DNA of 64,000 nucleotides from JAKACA01 sp963769255. Lineage in GTDB: Bacteria; Actinomycetota; Acidimicrobiia; Acidimicrobiales; Bog-793. The stretch is taken from NCBI GenBank assembly GCA_963769255.1, contig CAVYKV010000001.1:2790001-2854000 (forward strand). Direction: 5' to 3'. Below the pieces are notes generated by a model, which did no database searches, was not told the DNA's origin, and saw only the letters and a list, made by a program, of their open reading frames with translations. The translations under genes were made by a program, and so were the position numbers. Positions within the stretch are counted from its first letter, which is position 1. The number at the start of each line of letters is the position of its first letter. Positions 19,037-28,315 of this stretch are shown one piece after another.

Positions 19037-19999
19037 CTACCGAGCCGGGGGGGCGATCTCATCGATCTCGACGAGCTGCTCGGGCGTCGGCACGAAGTCG
19101 GCGGCGGCGGCGTTGGCCCGCACCTGCTCGGCCGACGTCGCCCCCGCGATGACGGACGCCACGGCCGGCTGGGCGGCGAGGGCGCCAATGGCGACCGACA
19201 CCATGGGGACGCCGGCGCCCTCGGCGAAGCCACGCAGGCTCTCCACCACATCGAAACCCCGCTCGTTCCTCGTCGCCACCGACCTCGCCCAGTCCTCCGA
19301 GAGACGGCTGCCGGCGGGCGGCTCCTCCCCTTTGCGCCACTTGCCCGTGAGGAGGCCGCTCGCCAGCGGGAAGTAGGGGATGACGGAAACGCCGTGCTCG
19401 AGGCAGGAGGGCACGAGCTCGGACTCGATCTCGCGACGCAGCAACGAGTATTCGTTCTGGGCCGAGATGAAGCGGGTGGTGCCCCGCTGGCGGGCGATCC
19501 AGTCGGCGTCGGCCACGTGCCAGGCGGCGAGGTTGGAGGAGCCGATGTAGCGGACCTTGCCGGCGGTGACGAGGTCGTGCAGGGCGGCGAGCGTCTCCTC
19601 GAGCGGCGTGACGTGGTCCCACCAGTGCAGTTGGTAGAGATCGATGTAGTCGGTGCGGAGGCGCCGGAGCGACGCCTCGACGGCCCGCACGACGTAGCGG
19701 CGGCTGCAGCGGGCTCCCCAGTCGGGCCCGTTGGAACCGGCCATGTCGGAGCCGAACTTCGTGGCGAGCACGACCTCGTCGCGGCGCCCGTTGGCGGCGA
19801 GCACCTGGCCGATGATGTCCTCCGAGCCGCCCCGGTTGCCGTACGAGTCGGACGTGTCGACGAGGTTGATGCCGGCGTCGAGGGCGGTGTCGAGGACGGG
19901 CCGGGAGCGCTCGAGGTCGAGGCGCCCGCCGAAGTTGTTCGTTCCGAGGCCGACGACCGACACCGTGAGGCCGGACGTGCCGAGCTGGGTGTATCGCAT
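19037..19999 (-). CDS. Aldo/keto reductase
   Basis: 320-residue NADPH-dependent oxidoreductase of the AKR family. It opens with MRYTQLGTSGLTVS; the tetrad residues are in NLVDTSDSYG (Asp, Tyr), ATKFG (Lys) and YQLHWWDH (His). VIPYFPLASGLLTGK and the C-terminal VIAGATSAEQVRANAAA are typical. The substrate is not predictable. It converges on the MttB-family gene (15-base gap), so it is probably not part of the demethylation operon. Start ATG at 19999; the longer frame upstream would overlap the promoter of the divergent molybdoenzyme gene. Confidence 0.82.
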   Translation of the reverse strand: MRYTQLGTSGLTVSVVGLGTNNFGGRLDLERSRPVLDTALDAGINLVDTSDSYGNRGGSEDIIGQVLAANGRRDEVVLATKFGSDMAGSNGPDWGARCSRRYVVRAVEASLRRLRTDYIDLYQLHWWDHVTPLEETLAALHDLVTAGKVRYIGSSNLAAWHVADADWIARQRGTTRFISAQNEYSLLRREIESELVPSCLEHGVSVIPYFPLASGLLTGKWRKGEEPPAGSRLSEDWARSVATRNERGFDVVESLRGFAEGAGVPMVSVAIGALAAQPAVASVIAGATSAEQVRANAAAADFVPTPEQLVEIDEIAPPAR

Positions 20000-20124
20000 G
20001 CCGCAGGGTAGCCGCCCGGCCTGCCGGCGCGTCCGGGGGACCGGCCTGCAATCCGCGTAACGCCCGACGCCGTAGAGAGACGGAAACGGGCAAGACTGGT
20101 GCACCGGAGGTGAGCCGCGCCGCT

Positions 20125-20841
20125 ATGGGGAGCAAGGACGATCACGGCGACGACAACGCCATGGCCCGCACGACGCACATCGGGCGCCGCACGGTCCTTG
20201 GCATCGGCGCCATCGGCGCCGCCGGCATCGCCTTCGGGGCGGCCGTGGACAACGCCGTCGGCGGGGCGCTCACGAAGATCGGGAACGACCTCGGCGGCCT
20301 CGGTGCCCTCATCCCGGGGGCGAACCAGTTCCGCTTCTACACCGTCACGGGCACCTTTCCCTACGTCTCCCCGACTGCCTACCGCCTGCGGGTCGACGGC
20401 ATGGTGGACCACCGGCTCGACCTGAGCATCGACGATCTGCGCTCGATGAAGCGAACGAAGCTCGCGCACAACTTCCAGTGCGTCACGGGCTGGGTCGTGC
20501 CGAACGTGCACTGGGAGGGCGTCCTCCTCTCCGACGTGCTCGCCAAGGCGGGTGTGAAGAAGGAGGGCACGGCGCTGCGCTTCTTCTCCGGCGACGGCGT
20601 CTACACCGAGTCGCTCACGATCGAGGAGGCCCACCTCCCGAACGTCCTCGTGGCCGACAAGATGATCGGCGACGACGTCTCGACGGACCACGGCGGCCCG
20701 GTGCGCATGTACGTGGCCCCCATGTACGGCTACAAGTCGATCAAGTGGCTCGACCGCATCGAGGTCGTGGACAAGGTCGTCCCCGGCTACTGGGAGAACT
20801 ACGGCTACCCCGTGGACGGCTGGATCGGGGGCAGCGAGTGA
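20125..20841 (+). CDS. Tat-exported molybdopterin-dependent oxidoreductase (sulfite oxidase / MsrP-like)
   Basis: About 238 residues. A GRRTVLG twin-arginine motif followed by a hydrophobic alanine/glycine stretch marks Tat export near residue 22. The catalytic domain has NFQCVTGW, whose cysteine would ligate molybdenum, then VHWEGVLLSDVL and RMYVAPMYGYKSIKW. Family members oxidise sulfite or reduce sulfoxides such as oxidised methionine; the partner cytochrome b makes an MsrPQ-like or respiratory link plausible. Start uncertain: ATG at 20125 (GGAGG at 20106-20110) is preferred over GTG 20110 or ATG 20161. The stop overlaps the next gene. Confidence 0.8.
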   Translation: MGSKDDHGDDNAMARTTHIGRRTVLGIGAIGAAGIAFGAAVDNAVGGALTKIGNDLGGLGALIPGANQFRFYTVTGTFPYVSPTAYRLRVDGMVDHRLDLSIDDLRSMKRTKLAHNFQCVTGWVVPNVHWEGVLLSDVLAKAGVKKEGTALRFFSGDGVYTESLTIEEAHLPNVLVADKMIGDDVSTDHGGPVRMYVAPMYGYKSIKWLDRIEVVDKVVPGYWENYGYPVDGWIGGSE

Positions 20842-21539
20842 GCGTCCAGACCGGCGCCGCCGCGAAGCCCGACGCCGGCGGCACGGCGACCGGGCCTTCC
20901 CCGGCGGCGGCACGGGGCGACCGGCAGGGCAAAACCGTCAGCCGTTTCGACGGCACGGAGCGATGGGTGCACTGGACGACGGCGTTGCTCATGATCGAGC
21001 TCCTCGTGACGGGCGCCATCCTCCGCCTGCCCGAGATCGCCGTGCACGTCGGTCACCGCGCCCTCGTGGAGAACATCCACGTCTACAGCGGCCTCGGGCT
21101 CCTCGTCCCGCTCATCGTCGGCCTCCTCGGCCCCTGGAGACGGCGGCTCGTGGCCGATGTGCGGCGTTTCGACCAATGGTCGCGCTCGGACTGGGACTGG
21201 TTCCATCGCAGGGCGAAGCGGTCCGGCCTGCCGGCCGGGAAGTTCAACGGCGGCCAGAAAGCGGAGGCGGCCTTCGTCCTCGGTGCCATGGTCGTCATGC
21301 TCGGCACGGGTGTCGTCATGCGCTTCGCGCCCCTCAGCTGGGACAAGTGGCAGCAAGGTGCCACGCTCGTGCACGACATCGGTTTCGTCCTCATCGGCAT
21401 CGGCATCCTCGGCCACCTCTACTACGCCTTCAACAGTCCCGAGCAGTTGAAGTCGATGCTGACCGGACGCATCTCCCGCGCCTGGGCCCGCAAGCACACG
21501 CCGGGCTGGCTGGAGGAAGCCGACGAGGGCAACCCCTGA
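20838..21539 (+). CDS. Membrane cytochrome b561/formate-dehydrogenase-gamma-like subunit
   Basis: 233 residues beginning at a GTG that overlaps the molybdoenzyme stop by 4 bases. After a soluble N-terminal stretch there are four likely membrane helices, with histidines in RWVHWTTALL, ENIHVYSG, LVHDIGF and GHLYYAF suited to bind two b hemes. It would exchange electrons between the quinone pool and the exported molybdoenzyme. The pair is a self-contained redox module. Confidence 0.8.
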   Translation: MSVQTGAAAKPDAGGTATGPSPAAARGDRQGKTVSRFDGTERWVHWTTALLMIELLVTGAILRLPEIAVHVGHRALVENIHVYSGLGLLVPLIVGLLGPWRRRLVADVRRFDQWSRSDWDWFHRRAKRSGLPAGKFNGGQKAEAAFVLGAMVVMLGTGVVMRFAPLSWDKWQQGATLVHDIGFVLIGIGILGHLYYAFNSPEQLKSMLTGRISRAWARKHTPGWLEEADEGNP

Positions 21540-21546
21540 GTCAGCC

Positions 21547-21968
21547 TCAGCCGAGCACGGCGAGGGCGGCCTTTGCCACCTCCATGTCCTGCGACCAGTG
21601 CCCGCCGCTCACGCCGACGCCCCCCAGACGGCGCCCCCGAGGCTGATCGGGTAACCGCCGCCGAAGACGACGAGCCGGTCGATGCCGGAGGGGGCGCCGA
21701 GGGCGAGGGGCGGGTCGTCCTTCACGAAGTCGTACCAGGCGTCCGTCGCCATCCCAAAACCCACCGCCGTGTACGCCTTGTCCTGCGCCACCTGGACCGA
21801 GAGGAGAGCGGCGCCGTCCATGCGGCTGAAGGCCTTCAGCACCCCGCTCTCGTCCACGACGGCGATCACGAAGGGGTGGCCCATCTCGGTCGCCTTCGCC
21901 TCGGCCGCCTCGATCATCCGCCTGGCCAGCGCCGTCGAGACGCTCGCCTTCTCGTACGTGTCCGACAT
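21547..21968 (-). CDS. GlcG/HbpS (DUF336) family protein, frameshifted near 21620
   Basis: Small heme- or cofactor-binding family, often next to dehydrogenases, with unclear enzymatic role. The main frame (from MSDTYEKASVS, through VAVVDESG and RMDGA) stops at 21609 after GAVWGASA. The expected C terminus, VGVSGGHWSQDMEVAK followed by a short helix, continues in another frame to 21547. A missing base in the six-C run at 21620-21625 explains this. Restored length is 140 residues, typical of the family. It lies 1 base after the lyase gene stop, so the two are coupled. Confidence 0.75.
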
Positions 21969-21969
21969 C

Positions 21970-22884
21970 TCATGCCTCCTCCGTGGTTCGTGGTGCACTG
22001 ACAGCGCCGAAGCGCCCTTCCAGCTCCCTCATCTCCGGCAGTCCGATGAGGTCGAGGAACTCGCCGAACGGCACGAGCCGATCGAGTGACGGCGTCCCCG
22101 TCGCCCGGATGCCGGCGAGCACCTCGCGGACGGCCCTCGTGGCGGCGAGGAGGGCACCGATCGGGAAGATGACGATGCGGAACCCGAGCTCTCGCAGCCG
22201 CTCGAGGCTGATCGGCGGTGTCTTGCCGCCCTCCGCCCAGTTGAAGAGGAGGGGGACGTCCGACAGGGTGGCGGCGATCGTCTCGACCTCTGCCTCCGTC
22301 TCCGGCGCCTCCACGAAGAGGACGTCGGCCCCGGCGTCCCGGTAGCGGCGGGCACGCTCGAGGGCGGCCGGCAGCCCCTCGACGGCGCGGGCATCGGTGC
22401 GGGCGATGACGGCGAAGTCCGGGTCGGAGCGGGCCGCCACGGCCGCCTTCACCTTCTCGGCCATCTCCGCGGCCGGGATGAGCTGCTTGCCGTCCATGTG
22501 ACCGCAGCGTTTCGGGGCGAGCTGGTCCTCGATGTGGAGGGCGGCGACTCCCGCCCGCTCGTAGGTCTGCGCGGTCCTCACGACGTTGAGGGGATTGCCG
22601 TAGCCGGTGTCGGCGTCGGCGATGACGGGCAGGGAAACGGCGGCGGCGATGCGCCTCGCCTGGTCGGCCATCTCGCTCATGCCGAGGAGCCCGACGTCCG
22701 GACGCCCCAAGTAGGAGGCCGCCGTCCCGAACCCCGTCATGTAGACGGCGCCGAAGCCGGCCTGCTCGATCAGGCGGGCGCTGAGGGCGTCGTAGGCGCC
22801 CGGGGCGACGACGGGCTCATCGCCGGACATGAGCTCGCGCAGGCGACGGGCGGCACTCGGGGCGGCGGCGAGGAAGTCCCCCAT
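21970..22884 (-). CDS. Isocitrate lyase / PEP mutase family lyase (methylisocitrate-lyase-like)
   Basis: 304-residue TIM barrel. VVAPGAYDALSARL, the active-site YMTGFGTAAS, VIADADTGYG (Mg-binding aspartates), HIEDQLAPKRCGH (catalytic cysteine segment) and VIARTDA are all present. Members cleave 2-methylisocitrate, 2,3-dimethylmalate or oxaloacetate, or act on phosphonates. The KRCGH motif favours a C-C lyase rather than a phosphonomutase. Co-directional with the DUF336 protein. The exact substrate is unresolved. Confidence 0.8.
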   Translation of the reverse strand: MGDFLAAAPSAARRLRELMSGDEPVVAPGAYDALSARLIEQAGFGAVYMTGFGTAASYLGRPDVGLLGMSEMADQARRIAAAVSLPVIADADTGYGNPLNVVRTAQTYERAGVAALHIEDQLAPKRCGHMDGKQLIPAAEMAEKVKAAVAARSDPDFAVIARTDARAVEGLPAALERARRYRDAGADVLFVEAPETEAEVETIAATLSDVPLLFNWAEGGKTPPISLERLRELGFRIVIFPIGALLAATRAVREVLAGIRATGTPSLDRLVPFGEFLDLIGLPEMRELEGRFGAVSAPRTTEEA

Positions 22885-22958
22885 CTCGGCGCCATCTTGC
22901 CAGAAGGTGATCGCTGCGACACGGTGCCGCTCGACCGTCGCACGAAGCGGCGCCCGCC

Positions 22959-23783
22959 TCAGCTCGCCCCGGCCGGCTCCCGTCCGTAGCGGACCTTGCG
23001 GAGGTGGTCGGAGCCGACCGTGCCGGGCGCCGTGTCGTACGACAGCAGGCCGACGAAGCGGTCGACGGGGCCGACCACGGGCGAGACGCGGTGGATCGAG
23101 TAGCGCCCGGCGAAGACGAGCAGCGTGCCCGGTGTCATCTCGAGTGTCACCACGCGGGAGCGGTCGCCGGCGAGCACCTTGGCCAGCTCCGGGTAGTGCT
23201 CGTCCTCGGCCGACCGCAGGTTCGGCACCACTTCGAAGTCGCCGCCCGACTCGGAGTCCCGCAGGGCGAGGGACACGACGAAGTCCGTCATGTCGTAATG
23301 CCATTGCAGCTCGTCGCCTTCGGCCATGACGGCGAGGTTGAGGGCGCCACACGGGTCGGCGTAGCGGTAGAGGGGCCCGGCCTCGAGGATCGCCTCCACG
23401 AAGTCCTTGAGGACATCCCACTCGTAGAGGGCACGGAGCGGGGACGCCGGCGGGAAGAGGTCGTAGGCGACGGCGCCGAGCGAGCGCGGGCCTGCCCACC
23501 GGCGGGGGTGGCCATCGGGCACGTCGTCGGTGGGCGGCCCGAGGTAGGCGTACCCGATCCCGCTCGAGCGCCAGGCGAGCGGTGCCAGCGCCTCGGCGTC
23601 GGCCAGCAGATCGGGCATCGCCTCGGGGCGCACGAAGCCCGGCAGCTCGGCCGCGCCCGTCGCAGCGATGGCGGCTCGGGCCGACCCGACGACGGGAGCG
23701 AGCCGCTCGGCGGCGAGAAGCGGGTAGCGCTCGAGGTCGACGAGGCGGGCAGGACCGCCGGGATCAGCCACGCCCGACATCAT
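22959..23783 (-). CDS. Fe(II)/2-oxoglutarate-dependent dioxygenase-like protein
   Basis: 274 residues. The HxD...H iron-binding triad is visible as WHYDMTD near residue 170 and SIHRVSPV about 70 residues later, followed by a basic VDRF segment suited to bind 2-oxoglutarate. Likely a hydroxylase of a small molecule, possibly an amino acid. The start overlaps the CoA-transferase stop; two adjacent ATGs (23783, 23780) are possible. No substrate can be named. Confidence 0.72.
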   Translation of the reverse strand: MMSGVADPGGPARLVDLERYPLLAAERLAPVVGSARAAIAATGAAELPGFVRPEAMPDLLADAEALAPLAWRSSGIGYAYLGPPTDDVPDGHPRRWAGPRSLGAVAYDLFPPASPLRALYEWDVLKDFVEAILEAGPLYRYADPCGALNLAVMAEGDELQWHYDMTDFVVSLALRDSESGGDFEVVPNLRSAEDEHYPELAKVLAGDRSRVVTLEMTPGTLLVFAGRYSIHRVSPVVGPVDRFVGLLSYDTAPGTVGSDHLRKVRYGREPAGAS

Positions 23784-24976
23784 GCCAAGCCCAGCTCCTC
23801 CTCGACAGCAACCGTGTGCTCACCGAGGCCGGGTGGGTGGCTCCGGTAGGAAACGGGCGTCCGCGAGAACGCCATCGGGTTGCGCACCTGCGATTCCACC
23901 GACGGCAGTCCCGGTGCCCCGGCCGTCGCCTGGCCGTCGCCCTCGCGTGGGAGACGCACCACCGGCTCGAGACCGAGCGACTGCGCCAGCTCGAAGGCCC
24001 CCGCGAGGTCGTTGACGACGCCGCAGGGCACGCCCACCCCCTGGATGCGCGCCACCCACTCGTCGGCCGGCCGGCCTCGCAGCTCGGCGTCGAGGACGCC
24101 CAGCATCTCCTCCCGGTGGTGGACCCGGTCGGCGTTGCGCTCGAAGCGGGCGTCCGTCGCCATCCACCCGAGACCGATCGCCTCTGCGAACGCTGCGAAC
24201 TGGGTGTCGTTGGCGACGGCGACGATGAAGAGCCGGTCTGCGGCGTGCAGCGTCTCGTAGGGCGAGATGCTCGGGTGGCGGTTGCCCATCGCCCGCGGCA
24301 CGCGGCCGGTCGTGACGTAGGTGGACGCCTGGTTGAGGAGGGCCGCCAGCACGCTCGACAGGAGGTTCACCTCGATGAGCTGGCCGCGGCCCGATCGCTC
24401 GCGCTCGTAGAGGGCGGCCAGGATGGCGCTCGTGGCGAACTGCGCCGTGAGCACGTCGACGACGGCGACGCCGACCTTCCGAGGCTCGCCGTCGGGATCG
24501 CCCGTGATCGACATGAGGCCGCCGAGCCCTTGCAGCAAGAAGTCGTAGCCCGGCAACGACGCCCCTTTGCCGGAGCCGAAACCCGACACCGAGCAGTACA
24601 CGACCCGCGGGTTCACGGCGGCGACGTCCTCGTAACCGAGACCGAAGCGGGCGGCGGTCCCCGGGCGGAAGTTCTCCACGACGACGTCGGCGCGCCCGGT
24701 GAGGAGCTTGGCCTTGCGCCGCCCCTCCTCGCTCGACAGATCCCAGGCGACACTTCGCTTGTTGCGGTTGACCGCCAGGTAGTAGGCGCTCTCGCCCTCC
24801 ACGAAGGGCGGGCCGAAGCCGCGGGTGTCGTCTCCCGCCCCCGGCCGCTCCACCTTCACCACGTTGGCCCCGAGGTCTCCCAGCAGCATCGTGGCGTAGG
24901 GGCCGGCCACGACCCGCGAGAGGTCGGCGACGAGGATGCCCTCGAGCGGACCCTTTCCGCCCTCCTCCGCTCCCAC
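23780..24976 (-). CDS. CaiB/BaiF family (class III) CoA transferase
   Basis: 398 residues with the family hallmarks: LVADLSRVVAGPYATMLLGDLGA at the start, VKVERPGAGDDTRGFGPPF, the NRNKRSVAWDL segment and GYDFLLQGLGGLMSITG containing the catalytic aspartate. Transfers CoA between carboxylic acids, for example succinyl-CoA to an organic acid. The GTG start is 4 bases downstream of the NAD-salvage fusion stop. Carnitine CoA-transferase (CaiB) is one family member, but sequence alone does not justify that assignment. Confidence 0.85.
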   Translation of the reverse strand: MGAEEGGKGPLEGILVADLSRVVAGPYATMLLGDLGANVVKVERPGAGDDTRGFGPPFVEGESAYYLAVNRNKRSVAWDLSSEEGRRKAKLLTGRADVVVENFRPGTAARFGLGYEDVAAVNPRVVYCSVSGFGSGKGASLPGYDFLLQGLGGLMSITGDPDGEPRKVGVAVVDVLTAQFATSAILAALYERERSGRGQLIEVNLLSSVLAALLNQASTYVTTGRVPRAMGNRHPSISPYETLHAADRLFIVAVANDTQFAAFAEAIGLGWMATDARFERNADRVHHREEMLGVLDAELRGRPADEWVARIQGVGVPCGVVNDLAGAFELAQSLGLEPVVRLPREGDGQATAGAPGLPSVESQVRNPMAFSRTPVSYRSHPPGLGEHTVAVEEELGLA

Positions 24977-24980
24977 GGCG

Positions 24981-27138
24981 CTAGCGGTCGTCCAGGGCCA
25001 GCTGCTCGGCGAGCATCCCGGCGACGGTGCCCGGGCGCACGTCGTCGCCCACGAGCTGAGCGCCGGCGTCGGCCATGTCCCGCAAGGCCTTCTCCGTCGT
25101 GGCCGGCGACACCCCCGTCGTCACGTCCACGAGGACCCGCACCTTGAAGCCGAGCTGGCGGGCGTCGAGCACCGTGGCACGCACGCAGTAGTCCGTGGCG
25201 ATCCCGCAGACGTCCAGGCGGTCGATGCCCCGGTCGAGGAGCCAGGTGGTGAGGGTCACGCCGCCGCCGATGGTGCCTTCGAACCCGGAGAGGGCCGCCT
25301 CCCCGCGGCCCTTGTCGAAGACGGCGTCCCACTCGACGCTCGAGAGCACCGGGTGCAGCTCGGCGCCGGCGCTGCCGACCACGCAGTGCACCGGCCAGGA
25401 CGTCTCGAAGTCCGGCTGGGCACCGGATTGGGCGAAGTGGGTGCCGGGGTTGACGTGTCGGTCCCGCGTGGCGACGACGGCGGCGTAGTGGCCGGACTGC
25501 TCGGCCACGAGCTCGGCGATCGCCCTCGCCACGGCGTTGCCGCCGGCCACGGCGAGGGAGCCCCCCTCGCAGAAGTCCTGCTGCACGTCGACGACGAGGA
25601 GGGCCACGCCGGGGCCGTTGCCGCCGGCCCGATGGCCACTGTGCCTCTCGGCCCCGCCAGTGGCGTGCACCTCGGCGCTCACCGACGAGTGGGCGTTGGC
25701 CCCGGGCCGGATCTCCCGTACGGCGGCAAGCGGCTGGCCGCCCGCCGACTTCGGCGAGACCGGCGCCGCCTCCGCCTGCGCCCGCCCGTAGCGGGTGGGG
25801 ATGATGGGAGATCCCGGTTGGAGGTCGAAGGCCTCGGCACCGAGCTCGCGCAATGCCCAGCGATGGTGCTCACGGGAGTCCTCGAGGCTCGGGAGCTCGC
25901 CCGTCAGCTCACCGCCGGCCATGAACCGGCGCTGCAGCTCGCGAACCTCCCAGCCGTGCGGCAGTTCGTCGGCCGGGACGGTGGCAGGGTCGCCCCCCGC
26001 CCGCACGAACTCGACGCGCGCCCGGCCCTCGTCGTCGATCCACCGGCAGGCGTACTTGCGGGCGCCGAGGCTGTGCTTGGCAGGGGAACGCTTCTCGACG
26101 GGACGCAGATCGGCGTCGGGGCCGTTGTGCGGTGCCACGGCGACGAGCTTGTAGACGAAGCCGGCCGTCGGCGCCCCCGAGCCCGTCACCATGCGCGTGC
26201 CCACGCCGTAGGCGTCCACCGGTGCGCGGGCGAGCGCCGCGATGGAGTACTCGTCGAGGTCGGAGGTGATGATGATGCCGCGTCGAGCGGGCACCGAGCT
26301 CGTCCAGGAGCTCCCTCGCCCGGATCGCCTGGTCGAGCAGGTCGCCCGAGTCCAGGCGGATGGCTCCCGGGCCGTGGGCGTCCCGCTCGCGCGCCAGCGC
26401 GACGGCCGTACGGATCGCCGTGTCGACGTCGAAGGTGTCGACAAGGAGCGTCGTGCCCGTGCCCATCGTGTCCAACTGGGCGGCGAAGGCGGCACGCTCG
26501 TCCTCGTGGGCGAGCACGAAGGCGTGCGCCGCCGTCCCCGCTGTCGGGACCCCGTAGAGCCGCCCGGCCTCCAGGTTCGACGTCGAGGCGCACCCGGCCA
26601 CGAAGGCCGCCCGGGCAGCCGAGACGGCCGCCTGTTCGTGGGTACGGCGGGAGCCCATCTCGATGACCGGGCGACCTTCCGCCGCCCCGACGATGCGGGA
26701 GGCGGCGCCGGCGACGGCCGAGTCGTAGTTGAGGATCGAGAGCACGAGCGTCTCGAGGAGGACGGCCTCCCCGAAGGTCGACTCGATCGTCAGCACCGGG
26801 CTGCCGGGGAAGAAGCACTCGCCCTCGGCGTAGGCGTCGAGGTGCCCGGAGAACCGGAACGCACGCAGCCACTCGGCCGTCTCCTCCGAGACGATATCGT
26901 CGCCGAGGAGGAAGGCGAGCTCGCTCCCGAGGAAACGGAACCGGTCGAGTGCCTCGATCACCCTCCCCACCCCCGCCACGACGCCGTAGCGCCGGCCGGG
27001 CGGCAGCCCGCGGGCGAAGACCTCGAAGACGGCCCGCCTGCCTGCGACACCCGACTCGATGGCGGCATCGAGCATGCTGAGCTCATAGCGATCGGTGAGC
27101 AGCGCTGTCGACGGCGTCTGGTCGATCACCTGCTCCAC
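24981..27138 (-). CDS. Fused nicotinate phosphoribosyltransferase-nicotinamidase, frameshifted near 26280
   Basis: Two NAD-salvage enzymes in one reading frame. The NAPRTase half (about residues 1-445) has LLTDRYELSML, SRRTHEQAA, VDTFDVDTAI and LDSGDLLDQA. After a low-complexity linker of about 60 residues comes nicotinamidase (about 507-718) with LLVVDVQQDFCEGG, the metal-binding DRHVNPGTHF, a DKGRG lysine and the catalytic-cysteine segment GIATDYCVRATV. There is no stop between them. One extra base at 26278-26282 splits the NAPRTase. The enzyme would convert nicotinamide to nicotinate and on to its mononucleotide. The GTG at 27138 follows GCGAGG; GTG 27168 is the alternative. Confidence 0.85.
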
Positions 27139-27183
27139 GCTAGGGGACCTCGCCGAGGCCGCCGACACGTGCTGGGACAGCCG

Positions 27184-28038
27184 TCACCGAAACCCGTCGC
27201 CGGAGGCCGCGTAGCGGGCCAGCTGACGGGACTCGGCGACGAGGACGCCGTCGGGCGACCAGAGCTCGCCGTTCTCGTCGATGTAGCCGCCGGCCAGCTG
27301 CCGCGTATGGAAGCGGGCGTTCAGCCAGCCCGCCGGCACCCGGTTGCGCCAGTGCACGGTGAGCTCGAGGGTGGGCGCACCCGTCTCGTCCGCCCGCATC
27401 GTGCGCGAGAAGACAGAGGGCGGCCAGCAGTCGAGGAAGAGCGGGATGCACAGCACGTCGGTCGGCCGCCCGTCGGCGAGGCGCGTCCAGCCGCCCGTGC
27501 GTGCTTCGCCCGCCTCTCGGCGGAGGAAGAAGAGATCTTCCGGCTCGGCCACCCGGGTGTCGAGCCGCTGCCAGAGCGCCACCGACTCGCCCTCGGCGTC
27601 GTGGCGGCGCACGGGATGGGACTCATCGGGGCCCGGTCCCTGCGGAGGATCGGGGGCGAAGTCGTACGGCCCGGGCTCGCGCAGACGCCCTGTCAGGACG
27701 AGTCCACTCGCCCGCACGGCCTCCTGCAGCAGCTCGAAACGGTACGTGGCGTGCCCACGACCCACGCGAGCCGCCGTCACCTGCACCGTGGCCGGGCCGG
27801 GCAGAGGGCGGGAGAGGTAGTGGACGGTCATGGAGAGCGGGTCGGGCAGCGCGCTCTCGGCGAGCACGCCGCGCAGGCAGAAGGCCGCCAGGTAGCCGCC
27901 GTTCATGCCGATCCCGACATTCCAGCGGCCGGTGAGCTCTCCCTCGTAGAGGCCCTCTCCGGTCGGCTTCACGGTCGTGTCGGCGTCGAGCTCGAACGGC
28001 TCCCCCGGCGCCTCGGTCACGGTTGGCGAGTCTCGCAC
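27184..28038 (-). CDS. Acyl-CoA thioesterase family protein (TesB-like double hotdog)
   Basis: 284 residues with two hotdog-like halves: GRWNVGIGMNGGYLAAFCLRG near residue 37 and VHYLSRPLPGPATVQV near 72 in the first, and LELTVHWRNRVPAGWLNARF then GGYIDENGELWSPDGVLVAESRQ in the second, the latter very typical of TesB-type proteins. Hydrolyses acyl-CoA esters; chain length is unknown. The start is a GTG. It precedes the NAD-salvage fusion in the same direction. Confidence 0.8.
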   Translation of the reverse strand: MRDSPTVTEAPGEPFELDADTTVKPTGEGLYEGELTGRWNVGIGMNGGYLAAFCLRGVLAESALPDPLSMTVHYLSRPLPGPATVQVTAARVGRGHATYRFELLQEAVRASGLVLTGRLREPGPYDFAPDPPQGPGPDESHPVRRHDAEGESVALWQRLDTRVAEPEDLFFLRREAGEARTGGWTRLADGRPTDVLCIPLFLDCWPPSVFSRTMRADETGAPTLELTVHWRNRVPAGWLNARFHTRQLAGGYIDENGELWSPDGVLVAESRQLARYAASGDGFR

Positions 28039-28082
28039 ACCGCCTCCACGCCCCGTGACCTGCCACGGGCCCGGGCCAACTG

Positions 28083-28286
28083 GTGCGGACGATCGGCCGG
28101 CGTGAGACTGCGGCCGTGCTGATCGGAGCGCTGGCCACGGCCGTCACGAGCATCCGGCTCACGCTCCATGTGCTCGCCTTCCTCCACCAGCGCTCCCGCT
28201 CCCGCCTCGGGCTCGGCATCTGGGGATCGGTGGCCGGGCCCTCCTCCTCCGCTGCCCTCGTGCTCGGGGTCGTGCTCGCCGGCTGA
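28083..28286 (+). CDS. Small putative membrane protein, doubtful
   Basis: 67 residues from a GTG, with two hydrophobic stretches (VLIGALATAVTS and VAGPSSSAALVLGVVLAG) around a basic loop. No family recognised and no clear ribosome-binding site. It lies in the 277-base gap between the divergent thioesterase and the amidase end. It may be spurious. Confidence 0.3.
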   Translation: MRTIGRRETAAVLIGALATAVTSIRLTLHVLAFLHQRSRSRLGLGIWGSVAGPSSSAALVLGVVLAG

Positions 28287-28315
28287 GCGCCGACCCGCCT
28301 CGGGAGGCGAGCGCC

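Noticed and set aside
23780..24976. Carnitine CoA-transferase assignment
   Set aside because: CaiB family is large and no carnitine dehydratase, racemase or CoA ligase lies beside it.
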